64,000 nt of DNA, from positions 62,001-126,000 of the forward strand of contig PIUA01000020.1 of NCBI GenBank assembly GCA_017577405.1, read 5' to 3'. The translations under genes and the position numbers were made by a program. Positions 18,544 through 27,532 of this stretch are shown here, piece after piece. Positions within the stretch are counted from its first letter, which is position 1; the number at the start of each line of letters is the position of its first letter. Source of the stretch: Bacillota bacterium. GTDB lineage: Bacteria; Bacillota; Limnochordia; Limnochordales; Limnochordaceae. The notes beneath the pieces are model-generated. The model made no database searches. It saw only the letters and a list, made by a program, of their open reading frames with translations, and was not told the DNA's origin.

Positions 18544-20016
18544 ATGGCCCGGCAACCGGCCAAGGTGGCCCGCTCCCTCCAGACCAACCTGGAAGAGCTG
18601 GGCCGGAGGCTCGGAGTGGAGACCAACTTTGACGTGGTCGTCCGGGAGATCGAGATCGGCGGGCGGAAAGCCGCCCTCGTCTTCGTGGACGGCCTCTGCA
18701 AAGACATCCTCACCCGGGTGCTCCAACAACTTCAGGAGATGACGCCCCGAGAGCTGGCCCCGGACCCGCTCCGGGCCATCATGCACCGGGGGCTCAACTA
18801 CTTCGAGGTGGAGACCACCGACCTTTTGGACCAGGTGGTCGACTCGGTCCTGGCCGGTCCGGCCGCGCTCCTGATCGACGGCGTGACCACCGCCGTCATC
18901 ATCGACAGCCGGACCTACCCGGCCCGGTCGGTGGATGAGCCCGCCTTGGAACGGGTCACCCGGGGGCCGAAGGATGGCTTCACCGAGACCCTGGTCGTCA
19001 ACACCGCCCTGATCCGGCGGCGGGTGCGGGACCCCCAGCTCCGCTTCGAGGTGCTCCGGGCGGGGACCCGTTCCCAGACCGACATCGTCGTCGGCTACCT
19101 GGCCGACGTGGCCTCCCCCGCCCTGGTCGCAGAGATCAAGCGGCGGGTCCAGGCCATCGAGACGGACAGCGTGGTGAGTGGGGCCCGCACCGTGGAGGAG
19201 GCGATCCTGGGCCGGAGCCTCAACCCCCTTCCCCGGGCCCGGTACACCGAGCGGCCCGATGTGGCCGCCGCCCACCTGTGGGAGGGCCACGTCCTGCTCC
19301 TGATCGACACCAGCCCCGTCGCCCTCATTCTTCCGGCCAACCTGTGGCACTTCACCCAGCATGCGGAGGAGTACTTTCAAAGCCCCCTGGTGGGGACCTA
19401 CCTCCGCTGGGTGCGGCTCTTGGGGATCGCCGCCTCTTTGTGGCTGACGCCTCTGTGGCTGGTCCTGGCCCAGTGGCCGGGGCCTCTGCCCGGCTTCCTG
19501 GGCACCATCGGCCCCAAAGAGCCGGCCGCCTTGCCCCTGCTCGTCCAGTTTCTGGTCCTGGAGGTGGGGATCGATCTCATCCGCATGGCCCTCATCCACG
19601 TGCCTGGCGCCTTGGCCACCTCCCTGGGTATTGTCGGCGCCATCCTCCTGGGCCAGTTGGCGGTGGATGTGGGCCTCTTCGTCCCGGAGACGTTGCTGTA
19701 CACCGCCCTCACCTTCCTGGGCTTTTTCGCCACGCCGAGCCAGGAGCTCGCCCTCAGCTTCCGCCTCTTCCGGTACGGGCTGCTGGTGGCCGCGGGGCTC
19801 CTCGGCTGGCCCGGGCTGGTGGCCGGGACGTTGCTGATGGGGCTCTTCATGGCGGCCACCGAATCCCTGGGGATGCCCTATCTGTGGCCCCTGATCCCCT
19901 TCGACTGGGAGGCCCTGCGGGGGCTGCTGGTCCGCACCCCCATCCCCAGCGTGGGGCGGCGGGCCCCTGGCGCGGCCTCGCCCGACCGGCCCCGGCCCGA
20001 GCCCTCGCCCGCCTAA
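18544..20016 (+). CDS. spoVAF: Stage V sporulation protein AF / GerA-type spore germination protein
   Basis: 490-residue membrane protein of the GerA/SpoVAF family. The N-terminal cytoplasmic half has ETNFDVVVREIEIGGRKAAL, DVVSPALVAEIKRR-like YLADVASPALVAEIKRR and ALLIDGVTTAVIIDSRTYPA. The C-terminal half has five or six helices, starting near FTQHAEEYFQSPLVGTYLRW and including MALIHVPGALATSLGIVGAI and FFATPSQELALSFRLFRY. In Bacillus, spoVAF ends the spoVA operon and lies next to lysA, as here. Confidence 0.95.
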   Translation: MARQPAKVARSLQTNLEELGRRLGVETNFDVVVREIEIGGRKAALVFVDGLCKDILTRVLQQLQEMTPRELAPDPLRAIMHRGLNYFEVETTDLLDQVVDSVLAGPAALLIDGVTTAVIIDSRTYPARSVDEPALERVTRGPKDGFTETLVVNTALIRRRVRDPQLRFEVLRAGTRSQTDIVVGYLADVASPALVAEIKRRVQAIETDSVVSGARTVEEAILGRSLNPLPRARYTERPDVAAAHLWEGHVLLLIDTSPVALILPANLWHFTQHAEEYFQSPLVGTYLRWVRLLGIAASLWLTPLWLVLAQWPGPLPGFLGTIGPKEPAALPLLVQFLVLEVGIDLIRMALIHVPGALATSLGIVGAILLGQLAVDVGLFVPETLLYTALTFLGFFATPSQELALSFRLFRYGLLVAAGLLGWPGLVAGTLLMGLFMAATESLGMPYLWPLIPFDWEALRGLLVRTPIPSVGRRAPGAASPDRPRPEPSPA

Positions 20017-20035
20017 GACCTCGCCAGCCCCATCG

Positions 20036-20063
20036 TTGACCGGCTTGACCCCTCTGGGATACC
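20036..20063 (+). promoter_or_regulatory. Candidate promoter of lysA
   Basis: TTGACC (20036-20041), a 16-base spacer and GATACC (20058-20063) lie in the gap after spoVAF, 32 bases before the preferred lysA start. The -35 is strong and the -10 weak. No lysine riboswitch is apparent in this short leader. Confidence 0.5.
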
Positions 20064-20094
20064 ATGGGCAGAGATGATGACCAGGGGGGCGACC

Positions 20095-21450
20095 ATGCGA
20101 CTGCGGGGCACCATGCGGGTGAATGAGGCCGGGCGGCTGGAGATCGGCGGCTGCGATACCGTCGAGCTGGCCGAGCGGTTCGGCACGCCACTCTATATCC
20201 TGGACGAGGCGGCCTTCACCGCCCGGGTGGCCGAGCTGGCCGCCGCCTTTCAAGCCGCGTATCCGGGCGAGGTGGCCCTGGTCTACGCGGGCAAAGCCTT
20301 TCTCACCGTGGGCTTCGCCCGGCTCCTGGCCTCCCTGGGGTTGTGGCTGGACGTCGCCTCCGGCGGCGAGCTGTACACCGCCAAGGCGGCGGGCTTTCCG
20401 CCCGAGCGGCTCCTGGTCCACGGGAACAACAAGTCTGATGAGGAGCTCCGCATGAGCCTGGAGGGGGGCGCGGGGCGGCTGGTGGTGGACAACCTCCCCG
20501 AGCTCCGCCGGCTGATCCGCCTCGCTCAAGGCAAGGCAGTCCAGACCCGGCTCCTCCTCCGGATCCGCCCAGGGATCCCCGTCCACACCCACAACCACAT
20601 GCAGACGGGCCAGGAAGACTCCAAGTTCGGCCTGGGACCCGACGAGATCACCCAGGCGGTGAGCCTCTTGCGGGACGCGCCCCACCTGCGGCTGGTGGGG
20701 CTCCACGCCCACCTGGGCTCCCAGCTCCACGACCCCGAGCCCTACCGCCGCCTGGCCGAAGGGATGGTGGCGTGGCTGGAGCGGGTGGGGGAGCTCTACG
20801 GCCAGCCCCTGACCGAGCTGGACGTGGGGGGCGGGTGGGCCGTCGCCTACCGGGAGGGGGATCGGGAGCCGCCCATCGGCCTGTGGGCGGAGGCCGTGGG
20901 AACGGGCGTTCAGGAGGCGGCCGCCGCCCGGGAGATGCCCTTGCCGAGGCTTCTGGTGGAGCCGGGCCGGATCGCCATCGCCCCCGCCGGCACCACCCTC
21001 TACCGGGTGGGGGCGGTGAAGACGATCCCCGGGGTGCGGCGCTACGTGGTGACCGATGGGGGCCTCTACGAGAACGTGCGGGCTGCCCTGTACGGGGCCA
21101 ACTATGAGGCGGCCGCGGCCAACAAGATGACGGCTCCCCCGGACCGGTCCCTCCCCACCCGGGTGGTGGGGAAGAACTGCGAGTCGGGGGATGTGATCGC
21201 CGACAACGTCGCCTTGCCCCCGCTGGAGCCGGGGGATCTGGTGGCGGTGCCCGTGACCGGAGCCTACCATTACTCTATGGCGAGCAACTACAACCGGCTG
21301 CCCCGCCCGGCGGTGGTGGTGGTCCACGAGGGGGAGGCGGAGCTCTTGGTGGAGCGGGAGAGCTACGCCGACCTGATCCGCCACGACCGGATCCCCGCCC
21401 GGTGGGTCCAGGCCGGCGCCCTGCCAGAGAGCGTGAGCCGCAGGCCGTGA
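20095..21450 (+). CDS. lysA: Diaminopimelate decarboxylase
   Basis: PLP enzyme catalysing the last step of lysine synthesis, meso-diaminopimelate to lysine. The PLP lysine is Lys67 in LVYAGKAFL, and the family blocks VHGNNKSDEEL, GLHAHLGSQ, ELDVGGGWAV, LVEPGRIAIAPAGTTLYRVG and CESGDVIADNV are all present. I prefer the ATG at 20095, after AGGGGGGCGACC; an ATG at 20074 is possible. The protein has 451 residues. Its stop overlaps scpA as GTGA. Confidence 0.96.
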   Translation: MRLRGTMRVNEAGRLEIGGCDTVELAERFGTPLYILDEAAFTARVAELAAAFQAAYPGEVALVYAGKAFLTVGFARLLASLGLWLDVASGGELYTAKAAGFPPERLLVHGNNKSDEELRMSLEGGAGRLVVDNLPELRRLIRLAQGKAVQTRLLLRIRPGIPVHTHNHMQTGQEDSKFGLGPDEITQAVSLLRDAPHLRLVGLHAHLGSQLHDPEPYRRLAEGMVAWLERVGELYGQPLTELDVGGGWAVAYREGDREPPIGLWAEAVGTGVQEAAAAREMPLPRLLVEPGRIAIAPAGTTLYRVGAVKTIPGVRRYVVTDGGLYENVRAALYGANYEAAAANKMTAPPDRSLPTRVVGKNCESGDVIADNVALPPLEPGDLVAVPVTGAYHYSMASNYNRLPRPAVVVVHEGEAELLVERESYADLIRHDRIPARWVQAGALPESVSRRP

Positions 21451-22211
21451 GCAGCGAGCGGGTGGAGCTGCGGGGAAGCGACTACCAGGTCCGCCTCGCG
21501 TTGTATGAGGGCTCCCTCCGGGGCCTTCTGGACCTCATGCGCCGGGGCGAGATCGCGCCGGAAGAGGTGCCCCTGGCCCAGATCGGCCGGGAGTACCTGG
21601 CCTACCTGCAGGGGCTGGCCGCCCCCGAGCCTGACCGGGAAGGGGAGGCGGTCCTCACCTACGCGCTCCTCATGTGGACCAAGCTCCAGAGCCTCCTTCC
21701 GGGCGAGCCGGAGCCCCCGGACGAGGAGCTGGACGAGGAAGAGATCCGGGAGCTTCTGGAGCGCCATCAGAGCCGCTACCGCCAGGTCCAGCAGGCCAGC
21801 GAGTGGCTGGCCGCCCGGGCCGAGGCAGCCAAGCGCTCCCTCCCCCGGCCGGCCGGCAGCCCGGCGGAGGTGCCGCCGGAACCGCCGCCCGAGGTGCTCC
21901 CCCAGGAGCCCCTGGATCCCCAGCTCTTGATCGAAGGGCTCCGCCGGGTGCTGGCCCGGCTCCCCCGGGAGGTGGAGCCGCCCACCCGGCCCATCGACTG
22001 GCCGGCCATCGTCCGCCGGGTCCGGCAACGGCTGGCCGCGGGGCGGCAGGTCCTCTTCGAGGAGCTGGTGGCCGGCGCCAGCCGGCGGGAGGTGATCGCC
22101 TCCTTCCTGGCCCTCTTGGAGCTGGTCCGGCTGGGTGAAGCCCGGGTCTGGCAGGAGGAGCTCTTCGGGCCCATCTATGTCACGCCCTGCGAAGTGGTGG
22201 TGCGTCCGTGA
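21447..22211 (+). CDS. scpA: Segregation and condensation protein A (kleisin)
   Basis: Kleisin subunit that bridges SMC heads in the bacterial condensin. N-terminal YQVRLALYEGSLRGLLDLMR is the SMC-neck binding region (family FxGPLDLLL block, here changed to EGSLRGLLDL). AVLTYALLMWTKLQSLLP forms the following helix. The middle is a proline- and glutamate-rich linker, and the C-terminal winged helix contains SRREVIASFLALLELVRLG. The GTG at 21447 overlaps the lysA stop. The protein has 254 residues. Confidence 0.92.
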   Translation: MSSERVELRGSDYQVRLALYEGSLRGLLDLMRRGEIAPEEVPLAQIGREYLAYLQGLAAPEPDREGEAVLTYALLMWTKLQSLLPGEPEPPDEELDEEEIRELLERHQSRYRQVQQASEWLAARAEAAKRSLPRPAGSPAEVPPEPPPEVLPQEPLDPQLLIEGLRRVLARLPREVEPPTRPIDWPAIVRRVRQRLAAGRQVLFEELVAGASRREVIASFLALLELVRLGEARVWQEELFGPIYVTPCEVVVRP

Positions 22212-22837
22212 CCCCTGAGAAAGAAGCGATCCTCGAGGCCTTGCTCTTTGCCTCGGCCGAGCCCCTTTCCCTGGCCCGTCTCGCGGAGCTGATGGGCTCG
22301 CCCCCGGCGGTGGTCCGGGGCCTCTTGGAGGCCTACGGGAACCGGCTGGCCAGCGATCCCCGGCGGGGGGTCCGCCTGGTGGAGGTGGCCGGCGGCTACC
22401 GGCTGGAGACCCGGCCTGACCTGGCCCTCTGGATTCACCAGCTGGACCGGCCCGACCGGGAGCTCCGGCTGAGCCGGGCCGCCCTCGAGTGCCTGGCCAT
22501 CGTGGCGTACCGCCAGCCCGTCACCCGGGCGGAGATCGAGGCGGTGCGGGGGGTTCAGTCGGAAAGTGTGCTCCGCTGGCTGGAGGAGCATGGGCTGGTG
22601 GAGGAGGCGGGCCGGAAGGAGGCGCCTGGGCGGCCCATCCTCTACCGCACCACGGCTCGCTTCCTGGATCTGTTTGGCCTCAAGAGCCTGGACGAACTGC
22701 CCCGGCCCGACCTGCCCGAAGAGGAGGGGCAGGGCTCCCGACGGGAGGGGGAGGCCCCGAACCACGACGGGCGCCCCGACGGGCGCCCCGCCCCGGCCCC
22801 GTCCGAGGGTGACGGCATCGCCTCGGTGGCAGAGTAA
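22208..22837 (+). CDS. scpB: Segregation and condensation protein B
   Basis: Winged-helix partner of ScpA in the SMC complex (209 residues). It begins KEAILEALLFASAEPLSLAR and shows GYRLETRPDLALWI, LSRAALECLAIVAYRQPVTR, VRGVQSESVLRWLEEHGLVE and GRPILYRTTARFLDLFGLKS, all typical. The last 40 residues are a disordered acidic/proline-rich tail. Its GTG start overlaps the scpA stop by four bases. Confidence 0.95.
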   Translation: MTPEKEAILEALLFASAEPLSLARLAELMGSPPAVVRGLLEAYGNRLASDPRRGVRLVEVAGGYRLETRPDLALWIHQLDRPDRELRLSRAALECLAIVAYRQPVTRAEIEAVRGVQSESVLRWLEEHGLVEEAGRKEAPGRPILYRTTARFLDLFGLKSLDELPRPDLPEEEGQGSRREGEAPNHDGRPDGRPAPAPSEGDGIASVAE

Positions 22838-22880
22838 GGCGGGGAAAGGATGGTTCACCAGGCTGGGAGGGGGCTGAGGC

Positions 22881-23519
22881 GTGAGCTGGGACGGGCTCTG
22901 GCCGCTTCTGGCCCTGATCGCTTGGATCACCCTCCTGTTCAGCCCCATCCTCCTGGAGCTGGACGTCCGCTGGCCCGCGCCGGTCGGCGAGCCCAGCGTG
23001 GCCGTCCAGTGGCTGGTGGGACCCTTCCGCATCGGCCTCCCATCCCGCTTCTCCGGCTCCGCCGGAGACCAGCCACGGCCCTCGTGGCAGCAGGCCCGCT
23101 CGACCGCCCTGGTGGTCCGGGACCTGGACCGGATGGTGGAGTCGGTCCGGAGGCTGGAAGGGCAGGTCGCCGTGGGGACGGGGGATCCGGCCTCCACTGC
23201 GTTCTTGAGCGGCGTCGCCTGGGCCGCCTGGGGGGCGCTCCTCGCCTCGGTGCAGAGCCGGATCCGGATCCAGACCCCGCCCCGGGTGGAGATCACGCCC
23301 CGGTACGGCCAGGGAGGAGTTGCCGTCCGCCTCCACTGCATACTCCAGACGCGGCTCGTGCACGTTATCGGTGCGATGCCAAACCTGAAGGTCCTTGGAG
23401 GCGGGCGTCATGGCCGAAAGCGTGCACCCTATGGACAGCGTCATGCGGCACACCATGGAGAACCTGAAAGAGATGGTGGCGGTCAACACCATCCTGGGCG
23501 AGCCGGTGGAGACGCCTGA
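22881..23519 (+). CDS. DUF2953 (YtfI-like) membrane protein with suspect 3' end
   Basis: The N-terminal helix (LLALIAWITLLFSPILLELD) and the later VRLHCILQTRLVHVIGA segment resemble the DUF2953 family, which precedes ytfJ in many spore formers. The family reading fades after about 23390: the last 40 residues (glycine, histidine and arginine rich) are the antiframe of ytfJ, which starts at 23410. Shifting one frame gives a stop at about 23385-23387, just before ytfJ. Either the genes overlap by 110 bases or a frameshift occurred near 23380. The function in spores is unknown. Confidence 0.7.
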   Translation: MSWDGLWPLLALIAWITLLFSPILLELDVRWPAPVGEPSVAVQWLVGPFRIGLPSRFSGSAGDQPRPSWQQARSTALVVRDLDRMVESVRRLEGQVAVGTGDPASTAFLSGVAWAAWGALLASVQSRIRIQTPPRVEITPRYGQGGVAVRLHCILQTRLVHVIGAMPNLKVLGGGRHGRKRAPYGQRHAAHHGEPERDGGGQHHPGRAGGDA

Positions 23520-23889
23520 CGGCAGCGTCATCCTGCCCGTCTCCCGGGTCTCCTTCGGCTTCGCGGCCGGCGGGACCGAGTTCCAAGGCGCCCCCACCGG
23601 CCGGCGGGAGGAGCGGGAGAGCGCCCCCTTCGGCGGCGGGAGCGGGGCGGGCATGTCCGTCAGCCCCGTGGGCTTCCTGGGGGGGGGGCAGAACGAGGGC
23701 CGGCTCCTGCCCGTGGATGCCAACCCGCTCTACGACCGGCTCATCGACCTGGCCCCCAAGGTGCTCCACCAGCTCTTGGGCCTCTGGCAGCCCGAGGGGA
23801 CGGTGGAGGAAGCGCCGGCCGGAAACGGCTACCCGTCCCAAGCCGACGGCTACCGGGGCCCGGAACGGAGCCAGGCGACCCGGCTCTGA
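23410..23889 (+). CDS. ytfJ: Spore protein YtfJ
   Basis: Small forespore protein (159 residues) of the GerW/YtfJ family. It shows MDSVMRHTMENLKEMVAVNT and GEPVETPDGSVILPVSRVSF, then a glycine-rich middle (GGGSGAGMSVSPVGFLGG) and PVDANPLYDRLIDLAPKVLH. I choose the ATG at 23410 after GGAGGCGGGCGTC rather than a TTG at 23395. It is tightly linked to the DUF2953 gene upstream, as in other Bacillota. Confidence 0.93.
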   Translation: MAESVHPMDSVMRHTMENLKEMVAVNTILGEPVETPDGSVILPVSRVSFGFAAGGTEFQGAPTGRREERESAPFGGGSGAGMSVSPVGFLGGGQNEGRLLPVDANPLYDRLIDLAPKVLHQLLGLWQPEGTVEEAPAGNGYPSQADGYRGPERSQATRL

Positions 23890-23904
23890 GGCGCCTCCTC
23901 CGTC

Positions 23905-23933
23905 TTTACCCGCCCGGCCCCCGAAGGTATACT
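23905..23933 (+). promoter_or_regulatory. Candidate promoter of rluB
   Basis: TTTACC (23905-23910), 17 bases, TATACT (23928-23933) lie directly after the ytfJ stop and before the pseudouridine synthase gene. This is a good vegetative-type match and separates rluB from the sporulation gene. Confidence 0.6.
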
Positions 23934-23966
23934 CGGGGTGAGTGGAGGCCCCAGGAGCCTCCCAGG

Positions 23967-24836
23967 GTGGTGGCCATCCCCTTGCCTCGTCGGCGCCCGC
24001 CGCGGAACCAGGCGAGCCAGAATCGAGCCCCTTCGTCCCATCGATCCATGCCTTCCCAGGGCCATGGGCGCCGCCCGCCCCAGGAGGGCCCGCCTGCCGG
24101 TGCCTCCGCGGCCGGCGGCGAGCGGCTCCAGAAGGTCCTGGCGCGCGCCGGTCTCGGCTCCCGCCGGGCCTGCGAGGAGCTGATCCGGCAGGGCCGGGTC
24201 TGGGTGGACGGCCGGCCGGCCAGCCTGGGCCAGCGGGTCGACCCGGCCCGATCCCGGATCGAGGTGGATGGCCAGCCCCTGCGTCCCCCGGAACCCCTGG
24301 TCTACCTGATGCTCCACAAACCCCGGGGCGTCGTCTCCACGGTCGCTGATCCCCACGCGACCCAGACCGTCCTTGACCTGGTGCCCCACAGGACCACCCG
24401 GCTCTACCCCGTGGGCCGCCTGGACCGGGAGAGCGAGGGCCTGCTCCTCCTCACCAACGATGGGCGCCTGGCGGAGCGGCTCCTCCACCCCCGGTACCAG
24501 ATCCCCAAAATCTACCGGGTCTGGGTGGCAGGCCGCATCGGTGAGAACGCCCTGGACCAGCTCCGCCGGGGCGTCCCCTTGGAGGATGGCGTGACCGCTC
24601 CCGCCCACGTCCGCGTCGTCGATGCGACGGAGGAGGGGAGCCAGCTGGAGGTGGTCCTCCGGGAGGGCCGGAAGCGCCAAATCCGCCGGATGGCCGAGTT
24701 CGTGGGCCATCCCGTCACCCGCCTGCTCCGGGTGGGCTTCGGGCCCCTCCGGCTGGGCCCTCTGCCGCCGGGCCAGGTGCGGCCCCTCACCCAAGAAGAG
24801 CTGGCCCAACTCCGCCGGACCGCCCGGCTGCCCTGA
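23967..24836 (+). CDS. rluB: 23S rRNA pseudouridine synthase (RluB/RsuA family)
   Basis: RsuA-type pseudouridine synthase. An S4 RNA-binding domain (ERLQKVLARAGLGSRRACEE ... GRVWVDG) is followed by the catalytic domain with the active aspartate in PVGRLDRESEGLLLLTNDG. HKPRGVVSTVADP and LREGRKRQIRRM are also typical. The first about 50 residues are a basic, proline-rich extension, so the true start may be the GTG at 23967 or a later codon such as the ATG at 24048. In Bacillota this gene often follows the scp genes. Confidence 0.9.
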   Translation: MVAIPLPRRRPPRNQASQNRAPSSHRSMPSQGHGRRPPQEGPPAGASAAGGERLQKVLARAGLGSRRACEELIRQGRVWVDGRPASLGQRVDPARSRIEVDGQPLRPPEPLVYLMLHKPRGVVSTVADPHATQTVLDLVPHRTTRLYPVGRLDRESEGLLLLTNDGRLAERLLHPRYQIPKIYRVWVAGRIGENALDQLRRGVPLEDGVTAPAHVRVVDATEEGSQLEVVLREGRKRQIRRMAEFVGHPVTRLLRVGFGPLRLGPLPPGQVRPLTQEELAQLRRTARLP

Positions 24837-24864
24837 CGGGGGCCCCAGCTTTCCCCTTCAGCCC

Positions 24865-24893
24865 TTGTAGCCGGTCCGCCTTTGTGCTACAGT
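24865..24893 (+). promoter_or_regulatory. Promoter of the aromatic amino acid operon
   Basis: TTGTAG (24865-24870), a 17-base spacer and TACAGT (24888-24893) lie 57 bases before the GTG of the AroH-HisC fusion. No T-box or attenuator hairpin is obvious in the short leader. Confidence 0.6.
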
Positions 24894-24949
24894 CATACCA
24901 AATTTGGACGGCCGAAGCCGGTCCCGAGGGCATGGAGGAGGGGGTTCAG

Positions 24950-26467
24950 GTGCGGCTCCGGGGCATCCGAGGAGCCATTACGGTAGCGGAAAACTCCGAA
25001 GAGGCCATTCTTGATGGGAGCGAGCAACTTCTGGCCGAGATCCTCCGGCGCAACCGCGTCCACCCCGAGGACGTGGCCGCCATCTTCTTCACCGCGACCG
25101 AGGATCTGACCGCGGCCTTTCCCGCGGCGGCGGCCCGAAGATTGGGGCTGGACGCGGTCCCCACCATCTGCAGCCGGGAGATCCCCGTGCCGGGTTCCTT
25201 GCCCCGGTGCATCCGGGTGCTGGTCCAGGTCCACAGCGAGCGCGCCCTGGATCAGATCCAGCATGTCTACCTGGGGGAGGCGGTCTCCCTCCGGCCCGAC
25301 CGGGCTGGGGTGGAGCCTGAGAGCACCCCGGCCGGTCCGCAACTCCGGCCCGAGGCGGAGCGGATCCGGCCGTACGTCCCCGGGCGCAGCCTGGAGGAGG
25401 TCCGCCGGGAGCTGCGCCTGGAGCATGTGGTGAAGCTTGCCTCCAACGAAAACCCCCTGGGCCCGTCGCCCAAGGCCCTCGAAGCCTTGAGCCGGCCCGG
25501 CTTTTTGGAGAACCTCCACCGCTACCCCGATGCCTCCTTCCGGGCGCTGCGGGAGGCCCTGGCCCAGAGGCACGGCCTGGCACCCGACCAGGTGGTGGTG
25601 GGCAACGGCTCCGATGAGCTCTTGAAACTCTTGGGCGAGGCCTATCTCCGGCCGGGCGATGAGGTGGTGCTGGGCTCGCCCTCCTTCAGCGAGTACAGTT
25701 ACGTCGCCCGCCTCATGGGCGCCCAGGAGGTGCTCGTCCCCCTGGAGGGCGGGCAGGTGACGGCGGAGGCGGTGCTGGACGCCATCACCCCCCGGACCCG
25801 CCTCCTCTTCCTCTGCACCCCCAACAACCCGACGGGAACCGGCCTCGACCCCGAGGAGTTCCGCCGGCTGGTGGACGAAGTGCCGTCCCATGTGGTGGTC
25901 GCCCTGGATGAAGCCTATCGTGAGTACGTCCGGCCCGAGCGGCGCATCGACAGCCTTCTGCCCATCCGCCAGGGGAAGCCCTGGATCTCCCTCAGAACCT
26001 TCTCCAAGATCTACGGCCTGGCGGGGCTCCGGGTGGGGTACGGTCTGGCGTCGGCCCCGGTGGCGGCGGCCATCATGCGGGTGAAGGAGCCGTTCAACGT
26101 CAACCAGGCCGCCCAGGTGGCCGCCCTGGCGGCCCTGGAGGATGAGGAGCACCTCCGCCGGAGCCAGGAGCTGGTCTGGCATGAGCGACGCCGCCTGGAG
26201 AAGGCCCTCGCCGCCCGGGGGCTCCGGTGCGAGCCCAGCGAGGCCAACTTCCTCCTGATCTGGCTGGGCCAGCCCGACGGGCCGGTGACCGAGGGCCTCC
26301 TCCACCAGGGGGTCATTGTGCGGGGGGGCTCCCAGCTGGGCGCGCCCGGCGCCATCCGGGTGACCGTGGGCCTGCCCCGGGAGAACACCCTCTTCCTGGA
26401 GGCCCTGGACCGGGTCCTCCACCGGGAGGCGGTCGGGGCCCGAGTGTCAGGAGGCGATGCCGTGTGA
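24950..26467 (+). CDS. Bifunctional chorismate mutase (AroH type) - HisC-type aminotransferase fusion
   Basis: Two enzymes in one chain of 505 residues. Residues 1-120 match monofunctional AroH chorismate mutase: RGIRGAITV with Arg7, the [17 protein letters not shown] block and [15 protein letters not shown] with the active tyrosine. From about residue 150 it is a HisC-like fold I aminotransferase: [43 protein letters not shown] and the PLP lysine Lys353 in [15 protein letters not shown]. It could make prephenate and transaminate a product, or histidinol phosphate. The GTG at 24950 follows GGAGGAGG. It overlaps aroF by GTGA. Confidence 0.9.
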   Translation: MRLRGIRGAITVAENSEEAILDGSEQLLAEILRRNRVHPEDVAAIFFTATEDLTAAFPAAAARRLGLDAVPTICSREIPVPGSLPRCIRVLVQVHSERALDQIQHVYLGEAVSLRPDRAGVEPESTPAGPQLRPEAERIRPYVPGRSLEEVRRELRLEHVVKLASNENPLGPSPKALEALSRPGFLENLHRYPDASFRALREALAQRHGLAPDQVVVGNGSDELLKLLGEAYLRPGDEVVLGSPSFSEYSYVARLMGAQEVLVPLEGGQVTAEAVLDAITPRTRLLFLCTPNNPTGTGLDPEEFRRLVDEVPSHVVVALDEAYREYVRPERRIDSLLPIRQGKPWISLRTFSKIYGLAGLRVGYGLASAPVAAAIMRVKEPFNVNQAAQVAALAALEDEEHLRRSQELVWHERRRLEKALAARGLRCEPSEANFLLIWLGQPDGPVTEGLLHQGVIVRGGSQLGAPGAIRVTVGLPRENTLFLEALDRVLHREAVGARVSGGDAV

Positions 26468-27528
26468 TCGTGGTAATGAAGGCCGACGCAGGGGAGGCGG
26501 AACTTCAGGCCGTCGTCGCTCGGATCGAGGAGCTGGGGCTCCGGACCCACCTCTCCCAGGGCGAGCACCGGACCTTGGTGGGCGTCATCGGGCAGAAGCC
26601 CCAGGGCCTGGCCGAGCGGCTGATGGCCATGGACGGTGTGGAACGGGTGGTGCCCATCCTCCAACCCTACAAGTTGGCCAGCCGAGAGTTCCAGCCCACG
26701 CCCAGCCGGGTCCGGGTGGGCCCGGTGGAGTTCGGCCCCGAGGCCATCGTGGTCGCCGCGGGGCCCTGCTCCGTCGAGTCCCCGGAGCAGCTCATGGAGA
26801 CGGCCCAAGCGGTCCGTCAGGCGGGGGCGGTGCTCCTCCGGGGCGGCGCCTTCAAGCCTCGCACCTCGCCCTACGCCTTCCAAGGCCTGGCCGAGGACGG
26901 CCTGAAGCTGCTGGCCCAAGCCCGGGCGGCCACGGGCCTGCCGGTGGTGACCGAGGTGGTGGCCCCGGGCGATGTGGAACTGGTCGCCTCCTACGCCGAC
27001 ATGCTCCAGATCGGCGCCCGCAACATGCAGAACTTCGCCCTCTTGCGGGAGGTGGGCCGGAGCGGCATGCCCGTCCTCCTGAAACGGGGGCTTTCGGCCA
27101 CCATTGAGGAGTGGTTGATGGCCGCGGAGTACATCATGTCCGAAGGGAACCACCAGGTCGTCCTCTGCGAGCGGGGGATCCGCACCTTCGAGACGGCCAC
27201 CCGGAACACCCTCGACCTGAGCGCGGTCCCTGTGGTGAAGGAACGCTCCCACCTGCCCATTGTGGTCGATCCCAGCCACGGCACCGGGGCCTGGCACCTG
27301 GTCCTGCCCATGGCCCTGGCCGCGGTGGCGGCCGGCGCCGACGGCCTCTTGATCGAAGTCCACCCCAGGCCGGCGGAAGCCCTCTCCGACGGGCCCCAAT
27401 CCCTCAAACCGGACCGCTTCGCCCAGCTGATGGCCGGCGCCCAGGCGGTGGCCCAGGCCGTTGGCCGGTCCCTGGCCACCCTGCCGGTTCTGGACCGGCA
27501 GCCGGCAACAGGAGCCCGGGGAGGCTAA
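26464..27528 (+). CDS. aroF: 3-deoxy-7-phosphoheptulonate synthase, type I-beta with N-terminal regulatory domain
   Basis: First enzyme of the shikimate pathway, condensing PEP and erythrose 4-phosphate. Residues 1-75 form a ferredoxin-like/ACT-like domain ([20 protein letters not shown]) that in the Thermotoga enzyme mediates feedback by tyrosine or phenylalanine. The barrel has [62 protein letters not shown] and VVDPSHGTG. The GTG at 26464 overlaps the previous stop, with AGGAGG upstream. The protein has 354 residues. Confidence 0.95.
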   Translation: MIVVMKADAGEAELQAVVARIEELGLRTHLSQGEHRTLVGVIGQKPQGLAERLMAMDGVERVVPILQPYKLASREFQPTPSRVRVGPVEFGPEAIVVAAGPCSVESPEQLMETAQAVRQAGAVLLRGGAFKPRTSPYAFQGLAEDGLKLLAQARAATGLPVVTEVVAPGDVELVASYADMLQIGARNMQNFALLREVGRSGMPVLLKRGLSATIEEWLMAAEYIMSEGNHQVVLCERGIRTFETATRNTLDLSAVPVVKERSHLPIVVDPSHGTGAWHLVLPMALAAVAAGADGLLIEVHPRPAEALSDGPQSLKPDRFAQLMAGAQAVAQAVGRSLATLPVLDRQPATGARGG

Positions 27529-27532
27529 GCCT

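Noticed and set aside
18529-21384. Minus-strand open frame of 951 codons
   Set aside because: It lies opposite spoVAF and lysA, both solidly identified. Its low-complexity composition (His/Gly/Pro/Gln) is that of a GC-rich shadow.
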